The position numbers and the translations under genes are program-made. Positions 1 to 6,473 of a stretch of DNA of 7,371 nt are shown piece after piece; the first letter of the stretch is position 1; each line of letters begins with the position of its first letter. The notes under the pieces were generated by a model. That model had not been told where the DNA came from. It saw only the letters and a program-made list of their open reading frames with translations, and did no database searches. Source of the stretch: an uncultured Nitrosomonadales bacterium (lineage in GTDB: Bacteria; Pseudomonadota; Gammaproteobacteria; Burkholderiales; Methylophilaceae). The stretch lies in the NCBI GenBank assembly GCA_946481065.1, contig CAMLMA010000089.1, positions 1-7,371 on the forward strand, read 5' to 3'.

Positions 1-29
1 GATCCAGTTTCGCAGATGCATTTTTGATG

Positions 30-59
30 TTGACAATATTTCCATATTTATGGAAATAT
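30..59 (+). promoter_or_regulatory. Candidate ars operon promoter
   Basis: A perfect -35 hexamer TTGACA lies at 30-35. No good -10 follows at normal spacing: hexamers with 16-19 bp spacers match TATAAT at only two or three positions, and the better TATAGA (57-62) has a 21-bp spacer. With a normal spacer, transcription would begin at or just before the ATG at 66, so the arsR message may have a very short leader or none. A weak GGA at 52-54 is the only Shine-Dalgarno-like element. Confidence 0.45.
36..59. promoter_or_regulatory. Probable ArsR operator (inverted repeat)
   Basis: Arms ATATTTCCATA (36-46) and TATGGAAATAT (49-59) are exact reverse complements around a 2-bp centre, giving 22 of 24 symmetric positions. 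The element begins one base after a perfect TTGACA (30-35) and ends 6 bp before the arsR start codon. A bound dimer would therefore cover the promoter spacer and the start region. ArsR/SmtB proteins are known to bind imperfect palindromes at their own promoters; assigning this site to this ArsR is inference from position. Confidence 0.72.
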
Positions 60-65
60 AGAAAT

Positions 66-398
66 ATGAATACCCAATCCGTTGTCACCGCACTTGCCGC
101 GCTTGCGCAGGAATCCCGTCTCAGCGTCTTCCGGCTGTTGGTCGAGGCCGGCCCGCAGGGGATGCCTGCAGGCAAGATCAGCGAGACCACCGGCATCCCG
201 CCATCGTCGCTGTCGTTCCATCTGAAGGAGCTGGCGCATGCAGGGCTGCTCACGTCGCGCAACGAGGGCCGATTCGTCATCTATGCCGCCAGTTTCACGC
301 AGATGAACGCGTTGCTGGCGTACCTCACCGAGAACTGCTGTGGCGGCAACCCCTGCACGCCCGTCAGTTCGCCAGCGTGCGACTGTGAGGCAGGTTGA
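66..398 (+). CDS. arsR: ArsR-family arsenite-responsive repressor
   Basis: A 110-residue winged-helix repressor that would release the ars operator when As(III) or Sb(III) binds. The helix-turn-helix spans about residues 37-56 (ending SSLSFHLKEL), followed by a wing around NEGRFVIY (66-73). The ELCVCDL metal site of the plasmid R773 ArsR is absent. Instead the C-terminus is cysteine-rich: Cys91, Cys92, Cys97, Cys105 and Cys107. The pattern CC-N4-C resembles the C-terminal As(III) site (CC-N5-C) described for Acidithiobacillus ferrooxidans ArsR. I chose the ATG at 66 over an in-frame TTG at 24 because the earlier start would place the operator palindrome inside the coding region and adds residues atypical of the family. 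It is the first gene of arsR-arsC-acr3, 85 bp ahead of arsC. Family assignment is firm; the metal site is inferred from cysteine spacing. Confidence 0.93.
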   Translation: MNTQSVVTALAALAQESRLSVFRLLVEAGPQGMPAGKISETTGIPPSSLSFHLKELAHAGLLTSRNEGRFVIYAASFTQMNALLAYLTENCCGGNPCTPVSSPACDCEAG

Positions 399-483
399 GC
401 GCAGGCAATCGACTGACGGCGTACGCGCCGCCTCGCGCGCACCAGAATAGCTGTTCATATCATCACCTTTGACTGGAAACCCC

Positions 484-987
484 ATGCAAGACAGGACTTT
501 CAACGTACTCATTCTGTGCACCGGCAATTCTGCCCGCAGCATCATGGCCGAAGCCTTGTTCAACATCCTCGGTAATGGTCGATTCAAGGCCTATAGCGCG
601 GGCAGCCACCCCACGGGCAAAGTCAATCCGTTTGCCATCGAGCAGGTGCAGGCGATCGGCTATCCGGTCGATGGCCTGCGCAGCAAGAACTGGGATGAAT
701 TCGCCACGCCTGATGCGCCGCAGATGGATTTCGTCATCACCGTTTGCGACAACGCCGCCGGCGAAGTGTGCCCGGTCTGGCCGGGTCAGCCGCTGAGCGC
801 TCACTGGGGTTTCGAGGACCCGGCCGCGGTCGAGGGCACGGATGACGAGAAGCGTGCCGCCTTCCGCAAGATCTTCCACCAGATCCGCAACCGCGTCGGC
901 ATATTCGCCAGCCTGCCCCTGGCCAATCTAGACCGCATCGCGATCAAGCGCGAGATGGACCAGATCGGCAACCGCCAACCGGAGTAG
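484..987 (+). CDS. arsC: Arsenate reductase, low-molecular-weight phosphatase type
   Basis: A 167-residue cytoplasmic enzyme reducing As(V) to As(III) for export. It has the low-molecular-weight tyrosine phosphatase fold. The anion-binding P-loop CTGNSARS starts at Cys12 (nucleophile) and includes Arg18. Cys88 and Cys96, in VCDNAAGEVC, are placed to relay the disulfide as in thioredoxin-linked ArsC enzymes. The DP pair at 112-113 fits the family's general-acid position. Whether thioredoxin or glutaredoxin regenerates it cannot be read from the sequence. The ATG at 484 is preferred over an in-frame TTG at 469 because GGAA (475-478) sits 5 nt before it. The stop is 5 bp before acr3, so the two are surely cotranscribed. 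It is unrelated to the glutaredoxin-fold ArsC of plasmid R773. Confidence 0.93.
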   Translation: MQDRTFNVLILCTGNSARSIMAEALFNILGNGRFKAYSAGSHPTGKVNPFAIEQVQAIGYPVDGLRSKNWDEFATPDAPQMDFVITVCDNAAGEVCPVWPGQPLSAHWGFEDPAAVEGTDDEKRAAFRKIFHQIRNRVGIFASLPLANLDRIAIKREMDQIGNRQPE

Positions 988-992
988 AACGC

Positions 993-2018
993 ATGAATCT
1001 GTTCGAGCGCTATCTTTCGCTTTGGGTGGGGGTCTGTATCGCCGTCGGCATCGTACTCGGTCAGGCGTTGCCGGGCCTGTTCCAGGCGATCGGCCAGCTT
1101 GAATTCGCGCAGGTCAACCTGCCGGTGGGCCTGCTGATCTGGGTCATGATCATCCCCATGCTGGTCAAGGTCGATTTCAGCGCGCTGCATGAGGTGCGCC
1201 AGCACGTTCGCGGCATCGGCGTCACCCTGTTCGTCAACTGGCTGGTGAAACCCTTCAGCATGGCCTTGCTGGCCTGGCTCTTTATCCGGCAGCTGTTCGC
1301 GCCCTGGCTGCCGGCCGATCAGCTCGATAGTTATATCGCCGGGCTCATCCTGCTGGCGGCGGCACCCTGCACCGCCATGGTATTCGTCTGGAGCCGGCTG
1401 ACCGATGGCGATCCACTGTTCACGCTATCGCAGGTCGCCCTCAACGACAGCATCATGATATTCGCCTTTGCGCCCATCGTCGGCCTTCTGCTCGGCATCT
1501 CCGCGATCAGTGTGCCGTGGGTGACGCTGCTGATCTCCGTCCTGCTATACATCGTGATCCCGGTGTTGCTGGCTCAGTGCTGGCGGCGTGCGCTGCTGCG
1601 GCGAGGCCAGGTCGCCTTCGATACCGCCATGGCACGCATCGGCCCCTGGTCGATCGCAGCGTTGCTCATGACGCTGGTGCTGCTGTTCGCTTTCCAGGGT
1701 CAGGCCATCTTGCGGCAGCCGCTGGTCATCGCCTTGCTCGCCATCCCCATCCTGATCCAGGTGCTGTTCAATGCGGGTCTCGCCTACTGGCTCAACCGCA
1801 AGCTGGGCGAAAGGCACGACGTCGCCGGCCCATCGTGCCTGATCGGCGCCAGCAATTTCTTCGAGCTGGCGGTGGCCGCCGCCATCAGTCTGTTCGGCTT
1901 CAACTCCGGCGCAGCCCTCGCGACCGTCGTCGGGGTGCTGATCGAAGTGCCGCTGATGTTGCTGGTAGTGCATGTCGTCAATCGCAGCAAAGCCTGGTAT
2001 CAACACGGATCGCCCTGA
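993..2018 (+). CDS. acr3: ACR3-family arsenite efflux permease
   Basis: A 341-residue inner-membrane carrier that exports arsenite. Hydropathy read by eye gives about ten membrane helices, near residues 9-28, 42-60, 74-99, 112-134, 146-168, 172-195, 217-236, 242-264, 280-302 and 305-330. The hallmark ACR3 residues are present: a cysteine in LAAAPCTAMVFVWS (Cys126) and a glutamate in SNFFELAVAAAISLFG (Glu291). These correspond to the conserved Cys and Glu needed for transport in characterised ACR3 proteins. Length is typical of the family. The Shine-Dalgarno GGAG (981-984) runs directly into the arsC stop codon, indicating coupled translation. No ArsA ATPase or ArsD is present, as expected for ACR3 systems driven by the proton gradient. 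Sometimes annotated arsB, but it belongs to the ACR3 family, not the E. coli-type ArsB family. Confidence 0.95.
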   Translation: MNLFERYLSLWVGVCIAVGIVLGQALPGLFQAIGQLEFAQVNLPVGLLIWVMIIPMLVKVDFSALHEVRQHVRGIGVTLFVNWLVKPFSMALLAWLFIRQLFAPWLPADQLDSYIAGLILLAAAPCTAMVFVWSRLTDGDPLFTLSQVALNDSIMIFAFAPIVGLLLGISAISVPWVTLLISVLLYIVIPVLLAQCWRRALLRRGQVAFDTAMARIGPWSIAALLMTLVLLFAFQGQAILRQPLVIALLAIPILIQVLFNAGLAYWLNRKLGERHDVAGPSCLIGASNFFELAVAAAISLFGFNSGAALATVVGVLIEVPLMLLVVHVVNRSKAWYQHGSP

Positions 2019-2047
2019 ACGCTGGACGCCTGCTGCGCCTGCCAAGA

Positions 2048-2056
2048 TGCGATAAT
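2048..2056 (+). promoter_or_regulatory. Possible extended -10 promoter for mutY
   Basis: TG at 2048-2049, one base, then GATAAT (2051-2056) forms an extended -10 element with 5 of 6 matches to TATAAT, 56 bp before the mutY start. No convincing -35 lies at 16-18 bp. It sits in the loop of an imperfect stem (GCGCCTGCC 2035-2043 with GGCAGACGC 2059-2067, 8 of 9 pairs). There is no T-run, so the stem is not a terminator, and readthrough from acr3 is the alternative. Confidence 0.3.
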
Positions 2057-2112
2057 GCGGCAGACGCGTACCCACCGATACTCAACCCAGGCAAGAACTC
2101 AAGCTGAACCGC

Positions 2113-3192
2113 ATGACCGATACCGCATTTTCCGCCCGGCTGGTAGATTGGCAAAAGCATCATGGCCGGCACGACCTGCCTTGGCAGAACACGCGCGACC
2201 CGTATGCCATCTGGGTGTCCGAGATCATGCTGCAGCAGACGCAGGTGTCGGCGGTCATCGGCTACTACCAGCGCTTCTTGCAGCGCTTCCCGGATATCGC
2301 CAGCCTCGCCGCAGCCGAGCAGGAGGAAGTCCTGCAGTACTGGAGCGGGCTCGGTTATTACTCGCGGGCACGCAATCTGCACAGTGCCGCACAACAGATC
2401 ATGGACGAGCACGGCGGCGTGTTTCCCCAGGCCTTTGCCGACGTGCAGGCCTTGCCGGGCATCGGTCGCTCGACGGCGGCGGCGATCGTCTCCTTCGCTT
2501 ATGACAGCCCACATCCCATCCTAGACGGCAATGTCAAACGGGTGTTCGCGCGCCATTTCCTCATCGAAGGCTGGCCGGGCACGCCCAAGATCGAACAGCG
2601 ACTATGGGCGCTGGCTGAAGCCTTGTTGCCGCAACAGGACATGGTCGCTTACACGCAGGGGCTGATGGATCTCGGCGCCACGCTGTGCACGCGCAGTCGC
2701 CCGCAGTGCACGCGCTGTCCGGTGTCGCAGAGTTGCCAGGCATTCGCACAAGGCCGGACCGCCGAACTGCCGACGCCGAAACCGCGCAAAACCGCGCCAC
2801 AGCGACAAACCACCATGCTGTTGCTGTTGCGCGGGAACGATATCCTGCTTGAAAAACGCCCACCCAGCGGCATCTGGGGTGGGCTGTGGAGCTTGCCGGA
2901 GGTTGCGGTGGATGAAGTGCCACAGGAGATCGCGGCGCGGCGCTATGGCCTGGAGACAGAAGCGTTGCCTGCCATGACGCCGTTGCAGCATGCATTCACG
3001 CATTTCAGGCTCGCCATCACACCTCAGCCGCTGCGTGTGATGCAGGGCGCCAAGGCTGACATGACAAACGGCCGTGAGCCAACTATGACGGCAGCCACCA
3101 TCTGGATGCCGCTCGAAGACGCGATCGGCGCCGCACTGCCGACCCCTGTACGCACACTGCTGCTGCGCTTGCGGCAGCATGGCCTGGCCTAG
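2113..3192 (+). CDS. mutY: Adenine DNA glycosylase MutY
   Basis: A 359-residue base-excision repair enzyme that removes adenine mispaired with 8-oxoguanine, preventing G:C to T:A mutations. The N-terminal catalytic domain contains SEIMLQQTQV with catalytic Glu37, GLGYYSRARN (79-88), the helix-hairpin-helix LPGIGRSTAAAI (114-125) and LDGNVKRV with catalytic Asp138. The iron-sulfur loop is intact: Cys192, Cys199, Cys202 and Cys208, spaced C-X6-C-X2-C-X5-C as in MutY. The C-terminal third (about 233-355) is the NUDIX-like domain that reads 8-oxoguanine, with IWGGLWSLPE (254-263) and HAFTHFRL (293-300). Length is normal. The start at 2113 has only a weak ribosome binding site, but the next in-frame Met lies after Glu37, so it must be at or near this point. 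It lies 94 bp after acr3 with no terminator between, so readthrough from the ars operon is possible. Confidence 0.97.
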   Translation: MTDTAFSARLVDWQKHHGRHDLPWQNTRDPYAIWVSEIMLQQTQVSAVIGYYQRFLQRFPDIASLAAAEQEEVLQYWSGLGYYSRARNLHSAAQQIMDEHGGVFPQAFADVQALPGIGRSTAAAIVSFAYDSPHPILDGNVKRVFARHFLIEGWPGTPKIEQRLWALAEALLPQQDMVAYTQGLMDLGATLCTRSRPQCTRCPVSQSCQAFAQGRTAELPTPKPRKTAPQRQTTMLLLLRGNDILLEKRPPSGIWGGLWSLPEVAVDEVPQEIAARRYGLETEALPAMTPLQHAFTHFRLAITPQPLRVMQGAKADMTNGREPTMTAATIWMPLEDAIGAALPTPVRTLLLRLRQHGLA

Positions 3193-3210
3193 ACCCCGGC
3201 CGCGATTTTG

Positions 3211-3223
3211 GGCCATAATGGCC
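3211..3223. repeat. Perfect palindrome after mutY
   Basis: GGCCAT and ATGGCC are exact reverse complements around a single A. The element lies 18 bp after the mutY stop and about 100 bp ahead of the small gene at 3325. It contains CATAAT, a possible -10 sequence, but no -35 is recognisable. It could be a protein-binding site; this is not tested by anything else in the window. Confidence 0.3.
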
Positions 3224-3258
3224 TCGGCACGGTTTGCATATGCACTGTCCGGAAACGG

Positions 3259-3309
3259 CCGATCAGCGCGATCGGTCGACGATTCAACCACAACTATTCG
3301 ATCATCGAC
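3259..3309 (+). other. Potential folded leader of the 31-residue gene
   Basis: Two stems can form just before the ribosome binding site. CCGATC (3259-3264) pairs with GATCGG (3270-3275) over a 5-nt loop. GTCGACGAT (3275-3283) pairs with ATCATCGAC (3301-3309) at 8 of 9 positions, ending 5 nt before the GGGAGG. The two stems share only base 3275. Complementarity is visible in the sequence; a regulatory role is a guess. Confidence 0.3.
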
Positions 3310-3324
3310 AACGCGGGAGGCAGC

Positions 3325-3420
3325 ATGGAATTTCAAGGTTCTACTGGTATCTATACCCTGATCGGCATTCTGATCGTCATCGGCGTCATTCTTTACGCGA
3401 TCTCGAAAAAGGTGGATTGA
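3325..3420 (+). CDS. Small single-helix membrane protein (31 residues), unknown function
   Basis: The product begins MEFQGSTGIY, continues as a hydrophobic stretch of about 17-18 residues (TLIGILIVIGVILYAIS, about 11-27) and ends with the charged tail KKVD. The lysines after the helix suggest the C-terminus stays in the cytoplasm. The start is well supported: a strong GGGAGG (3315-3320) lies 4 nt before the ATG. A strong terminator begins 30 bp after the stop, so the gene has its own start and end signals. The frame is also open upstream to 3208, but that part has no membrane or family character and lacks such a ribosome site. I do not recognise a family. Small one-helix proteins often act as subunits or regulators of larger membrane complexes; nothing here says which. 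No promoter is clear, so it may be read through from mutY. Confidence 0.7.
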   Translation: MEFQGSTGIYTLIGILIVIGVILYAISKKVD

Positions 3421-3450
3421 GCGCGCGCACGATCAGCAGGATCGATCCAG

Positions 3451-3479
3451 AAACGCCAGCGAAACGCTGGCGTTTTTTT
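3451..3479 (+). terminator. Rho-independent terminator after the small gene
   Basis: AAACGCCAGCG (3451-3461) pairs perfectly with CGCTGGCGTTT (3465-3475) over an AAA loop, with a run of seven T at 3473-3479. It closes the plus-strand run that includes mutY and the small gene. On the minus strand the hairpin is followed by only three T, so it would be a weak terminator for the convergent nnrS, whose stop lies 18 bp away. Confidence 0.93.
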
Positions 3480-3497
3480 ATGGCCCGCGTCCGGGGA

Positions 3498-4697
3498 TCA
3501 ACCCTCCATCCCGTCCTCACGGGCCCGCATCAGGTAAGGGCCGTAGACCGCCACGTAGATGACGAATGTGCTGACCCAGCACAGCAGGCTCACCACCAGC
3601 GCACTCGCATGATACTGGCCCGGCAACACGGCAGCGGCCAGCCTGGCGACGGCTGCCGCCATGATCAGCACATACATGCAACGCTCGGGCAAGCGCGCAG
3701 TGAGCGCCCGCCCGGTATGGCCGAGTGCGGTGCGCGTGATCATGCCGACGATGAGGCCCGCCATCGCGCCGACCGTCAGCGCATGGAATGCCGCGCTCTG
3801 CGTCACCACGCCGATGGCTGACAGCCCAAGTAGCAATAGTCCGAGCGGGATCCAGGCGTACGCGAGATGCAGGATCCAGAGCAGCGGTCGACCCAGCACA
3901 TGCCGTGAGCGCCAGCCGCTGAGCCGCCGCAGATGCAGGGCGGCTGCGATGACCGCCACCGGCAGTACCAGCCAGTGCGGCAGCGCCAGGCTCCACGCCA
4001 GGCATGTCGCCGCTGTCGCCATGATGATCCAGCGATCGAGCCGCGGATCGATGATCGCGCGCGGCTCGCCGATGGCGTTGGTGGTGAACGGCGGGATCAC
4101 GCGGCCGCCGATGATGGACATCAGTATCACGATCAACAGGATCGCGCTCTCGGTCGCCAGCAGCGGTGACATGGCCAGCCAGCCGAGGCGGCTGGCGTGG
4201 AAGGCGAGGTCGGCGGACCAGAGCAAGGCAAGGATCGCCAGCAAGGCTAGGTTGCGCCGGTTCTGGGCGCGCTTGAGAACCTGATACAGCGGCCAGGCGG
4301 CTACGGGCAGGAAGGCGAGATCGATGATGGCAGCAAGACGCGGATCGGCGAAGAGCATGGCGAGACGGCCCAGCACCCATATTCCGGCGATGAACGCGAG
4401 CACGTTGCCGCGCGGCGTCCACAGGCCGGTCCAGTTTCGCCCTGCGGTGTAGAGGAAGCCGACGATGACGGCCATCGCGAAGCCGAACACCATCTCGTGT
4501 CCGTGCCAGTAGAGATCGACGTTCGTGGGCGTGGGGATCCAGCCCAGATAGCGGCCCAGCCAGAGCGGGATCGCCAGCGCCGCAAAAGCTGCGGCCAAAA
4601 GATAGAACGGCCGGAAGCCGAGGCGCAGGAAAGGCATGCAGGGCGCCGGCGGTGGCTGGATCTGGCCGTCGGCGGCCAATCGTGAGGCGCGTGCCAT
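3498..4697 (-). CDS. nnrS: NnrS-family membrane protein (nitric oxide tolerance)
   Basis: A 399-residue polytopic inner-membrane protein with about twelve hydrophobic helices, matching the NnrS family. Members are heme- and copper-containing proteins linked to nitric oxide tolerance and often co-regulated with denitrification genes; the biochemical activity is not settled. Family marks include LRLGFRPFYLLAA (24-36), YWHGHEMVFGF (63-73, with His65 and His67), GGRVIPPFTTNA (197-208) and the segment from His305 to LGHTGR (325-330, with His327). The conserved histidines are candidate metal ligands. The ATG at 4697 has no good Shine-Dalgarno; Met21 (codon 4635-4637) is an alternative start just before the first conserved block. 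It is transcribed alone, convergent with the small gene, and no nitrite or NO reductase genes are visible in the window. Confidence 0.92.
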   Translation of the reverse strand: MARASRLAADGQIQPPPAPCMPFLRLGFRPFYLLAAAFAALAIPLWLGRYLGWIPTPTNVDLYWHGHEMVFGFAMAVIVGFLYTAGRNWTGLWTPRGNVLAFIAGIWVLGRLAMLFADPRLAAIIDLAFLPVAAWPLYQVLKRAQNRRNLALLAILALLWSADLAFHASRLGWLAMSPLLATESAILLIVILMSIIGGRVIPPFTTNAIGEPRAIIDPRLDRWIIMATAATCLAWSLALPHWLVLPVAVIAAALHLRRLSGWRSRHVLGRPLLWILHLAYAWIPLGLLLLGLSAIGVVTQSAAFHALTVGAMAGLIVGMITRTALGHTGRALTARLPERCMYVLIMAAAVARLAAAVLPGQYHASALVVSLLCWVSTFVIYVAVYGPYLMRAREDGMEG

Positions 4698-4724
4698 AGG
4701 GGATACCGTGCAGTTGAAAATTTG

Positions 4725-4730
4725 AATATA
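4725..4730 (-). promoter_or_regulatory. Candidate -10 of the nnrS promoter
   Basis: TATATT on the minus strand, 27 bp upstream of the ATG at 4697, matches TATAAT at 5 of 6 positions. The hexamer 17 bp upstream reads AAACCC, so a -35 is lacking, as expected if an activator is needed. A small palindrome, CCCGT-G-ACGGG (4740-4750), lies in the spacer. Confidence 0.4.
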
Positions 4731-4753
4731 ACACGCTGGCCCGTGACGGGTTT

Positions 4754-4767
4754 TTGCCTTGCATCAA
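4754..4767 (-). promoter_or_regulatory. Candidate Fnr/NnrR-type box upstream of nnrS
   Basis: On the minus strand TTGAT-GCAA-GGCAA matches the Crp/Fnr-family consensus TTGAT-N4-ATCAA at 8 of 10 positions and keeps the TTG-N8-CAA core. Its centre (4760.5) lies about 42 bp upstream of the start point predicted from the TATATT at 4725-4730. That is the usual place for an activator touching polymerase at a promoter with no -35. NnrS takes its name from control by NnrR, a member of this family. Which regulator acts here cannot be told. Confidence 0.45.
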
Positions 4768-4780
4768 TCCGGAGGACAAA

Positions 4781-4808
4781 GAAAAAGCCAGCTTGCGCTG
4801 GCTTTTTC
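4781..4808 (-). terminator. Rho-independent terminator of ahpCF
   Basis: GAAAAAGCCAGC (4781-4792) and GCTGGCTTTTTC (4797-4808) are perfect complements around a TTGC loop. On the minus strand the GC stem is followed by TTTTTCTTT. It begins 32 bp after the ahpF stop. The flanking A and T runs make it symmetrical, so it could also stop plus-strand transcription. Confidence 0.92.
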
Positions 4809-4840
4809 ATGGTACGACTCGCAGATCAGTATGCTGCCGC

Positions 4841-6397
4841 TCAATCCTGCCGGATCAGGTAATCGAAGGCGCCGAGCGCGGCCTTGGACCCCTCGCCCAT
4901 GGCGATGATGATCTGCTTGTAAGGCACGGTCGTCACGTCACCCGCGGCGAACACGCCCGGCAACGAAGTCTGCCCATGGGCATCGACCTTGATCTCGCCA
5001 TACTTGCTGAGATCGACGGTACCTTTCAGCCAGTCGGTGTTCGGCAATAAGCCGATCTGTACGAAGATCCCTTCGACCGCCAGGCGATGTTCGTTACCGG
5101 TTGCGCGATCCTTGTAGAGGAGGCCGTTCGCCTTTTGACCGTCGCCCGTGATCTCGGTGGTCTGCGCGTTGATGACGACCGTCACGTTCGGTAACGTGAA
5201 CAGCTTGTTCTGCAACACGGCATCGGCCTTGAGCTTGGTATCGTACTCGATGAGCGTGACATGGCCGACGATGCCGGCGAGGTCGATCGCCGCTTCGACA
5301 CCGGAGTTGCCGCCGCCGATCACGGCGACATTCTTGCCCTTGAACAGCGGGCCGTCACAGTGCGGACAGTAGGCGACTCCCTTGCCGCGGTATTCCTTCT
5401 CGCCCGGCACGTTCATCTCGCGCCAGCGTGCGCCGGTGGCGATGATGACCGATTTGCTCTTCAGCGTGGCGCCATTCTCGAGCTTGAGTTCGAGATAGTC
5501 GCTGTTGCCGTGCTTGGCCAGCGCCTGCGCACGCTGCAGGTTCATGATGTCGACCTCGTAGCTCTTGACGTGCTCTTCCAGCGCCATCACCAGCTTGGGG
5601 CCTTCGGTCGCTTTCACCGAGATGAAGTTCTCGATGCCGAGCGTATCCATCACCTGGCCGCCGAAACGGTCGGCGACGATACCGGTACGGATACCCTTGC
5701 GGGCGGCATACACTGCGGCAGAAGCGCCAGCCGGGCCGCCACCGATGATCAATACGTCATAAGGCGCCTTGGTCGAGAGCTTCTCGGCATCGCGCTTGGC
5801 GGCACCGGTGTCGATCTTGGCGAGGATCTCGCCCAGCTCCATGCGGCCGGCGCCGAACTCCTGGCCGTTGAGGTAGATGGTCGGCACCGCCATGATCTGG
5901 CGCGCTTCCACTTCCTGCTGGTACAGGCCGCCGTCGATCATCACGTGGGTGATGTTCGGGTTGAGCACGGCCATCAGGTTCAGGGCCTGCACGACTTCCG
6001 GGCAGTTATGGCAGGTGAGCGAAACGAAGGTCTCGAAATGGAAGGTGCCTTCGAGATGTTTCACCTGCTCGATGACCTCGGGCTCGACTTTCGGTGGGTG
6101 GCCGCCGACCTGCAGCAGTGCCAGCACCAGTGATGTGAATTCATGGCCCATGGGGATGCCGGCGAAACGCAGGCCGATGTTTTCCCCGGGGCGGTTCAAT
6201 GAGAACGAAGGGGCACGCTCATCCTTGTCATGACGCTGTTCGAGCGTGATCTTCGCAGACAGCCCGGCGATATCCTGGAGCATCTCCAGCATTTCGCGCG
6301 ATTTATCGCTGTCGTCCAGATTGGCGACGATCTCGATCGGCAGGGTCACTTTTTCCAGATAAGCCTGCAGCTGATTCTTGATATTGGCGTCCAACAT
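4841..6397 (-). CDS. ahpF: Alkyl hydroperoxide reductase subunit F (NADH-dependent)
   Basis: A 518-residue cytoplasmic flavoprotein that passes electrons from NADH through FAD and two disulfide centres to AhpC. The N-terminal part (about 1-195) is the double thioredoxin-fold domain with the redox pair Cys129/Cys132 in TCHNCPE. The thioredoxin-reductase-like part follows. It has the FAD-binding [10 protein letters not shown] (219-228), the second redox pair Cys344/Cys347 in CPHCDG, the NAD-binding [10 protein letters not shown] (361-370) and the closing FAD motif [15 protein letters not shown] (481-495). Length and cysteine positions closely match E. coli AhpF. The start at 6397 has AAGGAA (6405-6410) 7 nt upstream. 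It lies 76 bp after ahpC in the same direction and shares the ahpC promoter unless an internal one exists. The terminator at 4781-4808 ends the operon. Confidence 0.97.
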   Translation of the reverse strand: MLDANIKNQLQAYLEKVTLPIEIVANLDDSDKSREMLEMLQDIAGLSAKITLEQRHDKDERAPSFSLNRPGENIGLRFAGIPMGHEFTSLVLALLQVGGHPPKVEPEVIEQVKHLEGTFHFETFVSLTCHNCPEVVQALNLMAVLNPNITHVMIDGGLYQQEVEARQIMAVPTIYLNGQEFGAGRMELGEILAKIDTGAAKRDAEKLSTKAPYDVLIIGGGPAGASAAVYAARKGIRTGIVADRFGGQVMDTLGIENFISVKATEGPKLVMALEEHVKSYEVDIMNLQRAQALAKHGNSDYLELKLENGATLKSKSVIIATGARWREMNVPGEKEYRGKGVAYCPHCDGPLFKGKNVAVIGGGNSGVEAAIDLAGIVGHVTLIEYDTKLKADAVLQNKLFTLPNVTVVINAQTTEITGDGQKANGLLYKDRATGNEHRLAVEGIFVQIGLLPNTDWLKGTVDLSKYGEIKVDAHGQTSLPGVFAAGDVTTVPYKQIIIAMGEGSKAALGAFDYLIRQD

Positions 6398-6429
6398 GAT
6401 GAGGTTCCTTAAAATGTCTGGGTAGTACT

Positions 6430-6450
6430 GCCCGGGCGAGATGCCCGGGC
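6430..6450 (-). other. GC-rich hairpin between ahpC and ahpF
   Basis: Two copies of the self-complementary octamer GCCCGGGC (6430-6437 and 6443-6450) flank a 5-nt loop, so they are at once direct and inverted repeats. All eight stem pairs are G-C. No T-run follows on the minus strand, so it is not a standard terminator. Its place just after ahpC suggests partial termination or protection of the ahpC message, giving more AhpC than AhpF; that role is inferred. Confidence 0.6.
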
Positions 6451-6473
6451 GTCTATTGCTTGATGCTTGTTAC

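Noticed and set aside
11..30. NsrR-like half site (AGATGCATTT) upstream of arsR
   Set aside because: The second half does not match the palindromic consensus and an NO-sensing repressor makes little sense for an ars operon; likely chance.
24..65. In-frame TTG start giving arsR 14 extra residues
   Set aside because: It would place the operator palindrome and part of the -35 inside the coding region, and the added residues do not look like an ArsR N-terminus.
418..429. GGCG-TACG-CGCC hairpin between arsR and arsC
   Set aside because: Four-pair stems are common in GC-rich DNA; there is no T-run or other sign of function.
3517..4779. 420-codon open frame on the minus strand overlapping nnrS
   Set aside because: It is an out-of-frame shadow of nnrS: rich in Arg, His, Pro and Ala with no motif, as typical for alternative frames of GC-rich genes.
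5261..6133. 290-codon plus-strand open frame opposite ahpF
   Set aside because: Antisense shadow of a well-conserved ahpF; composition is atypical and no family is recognisable.
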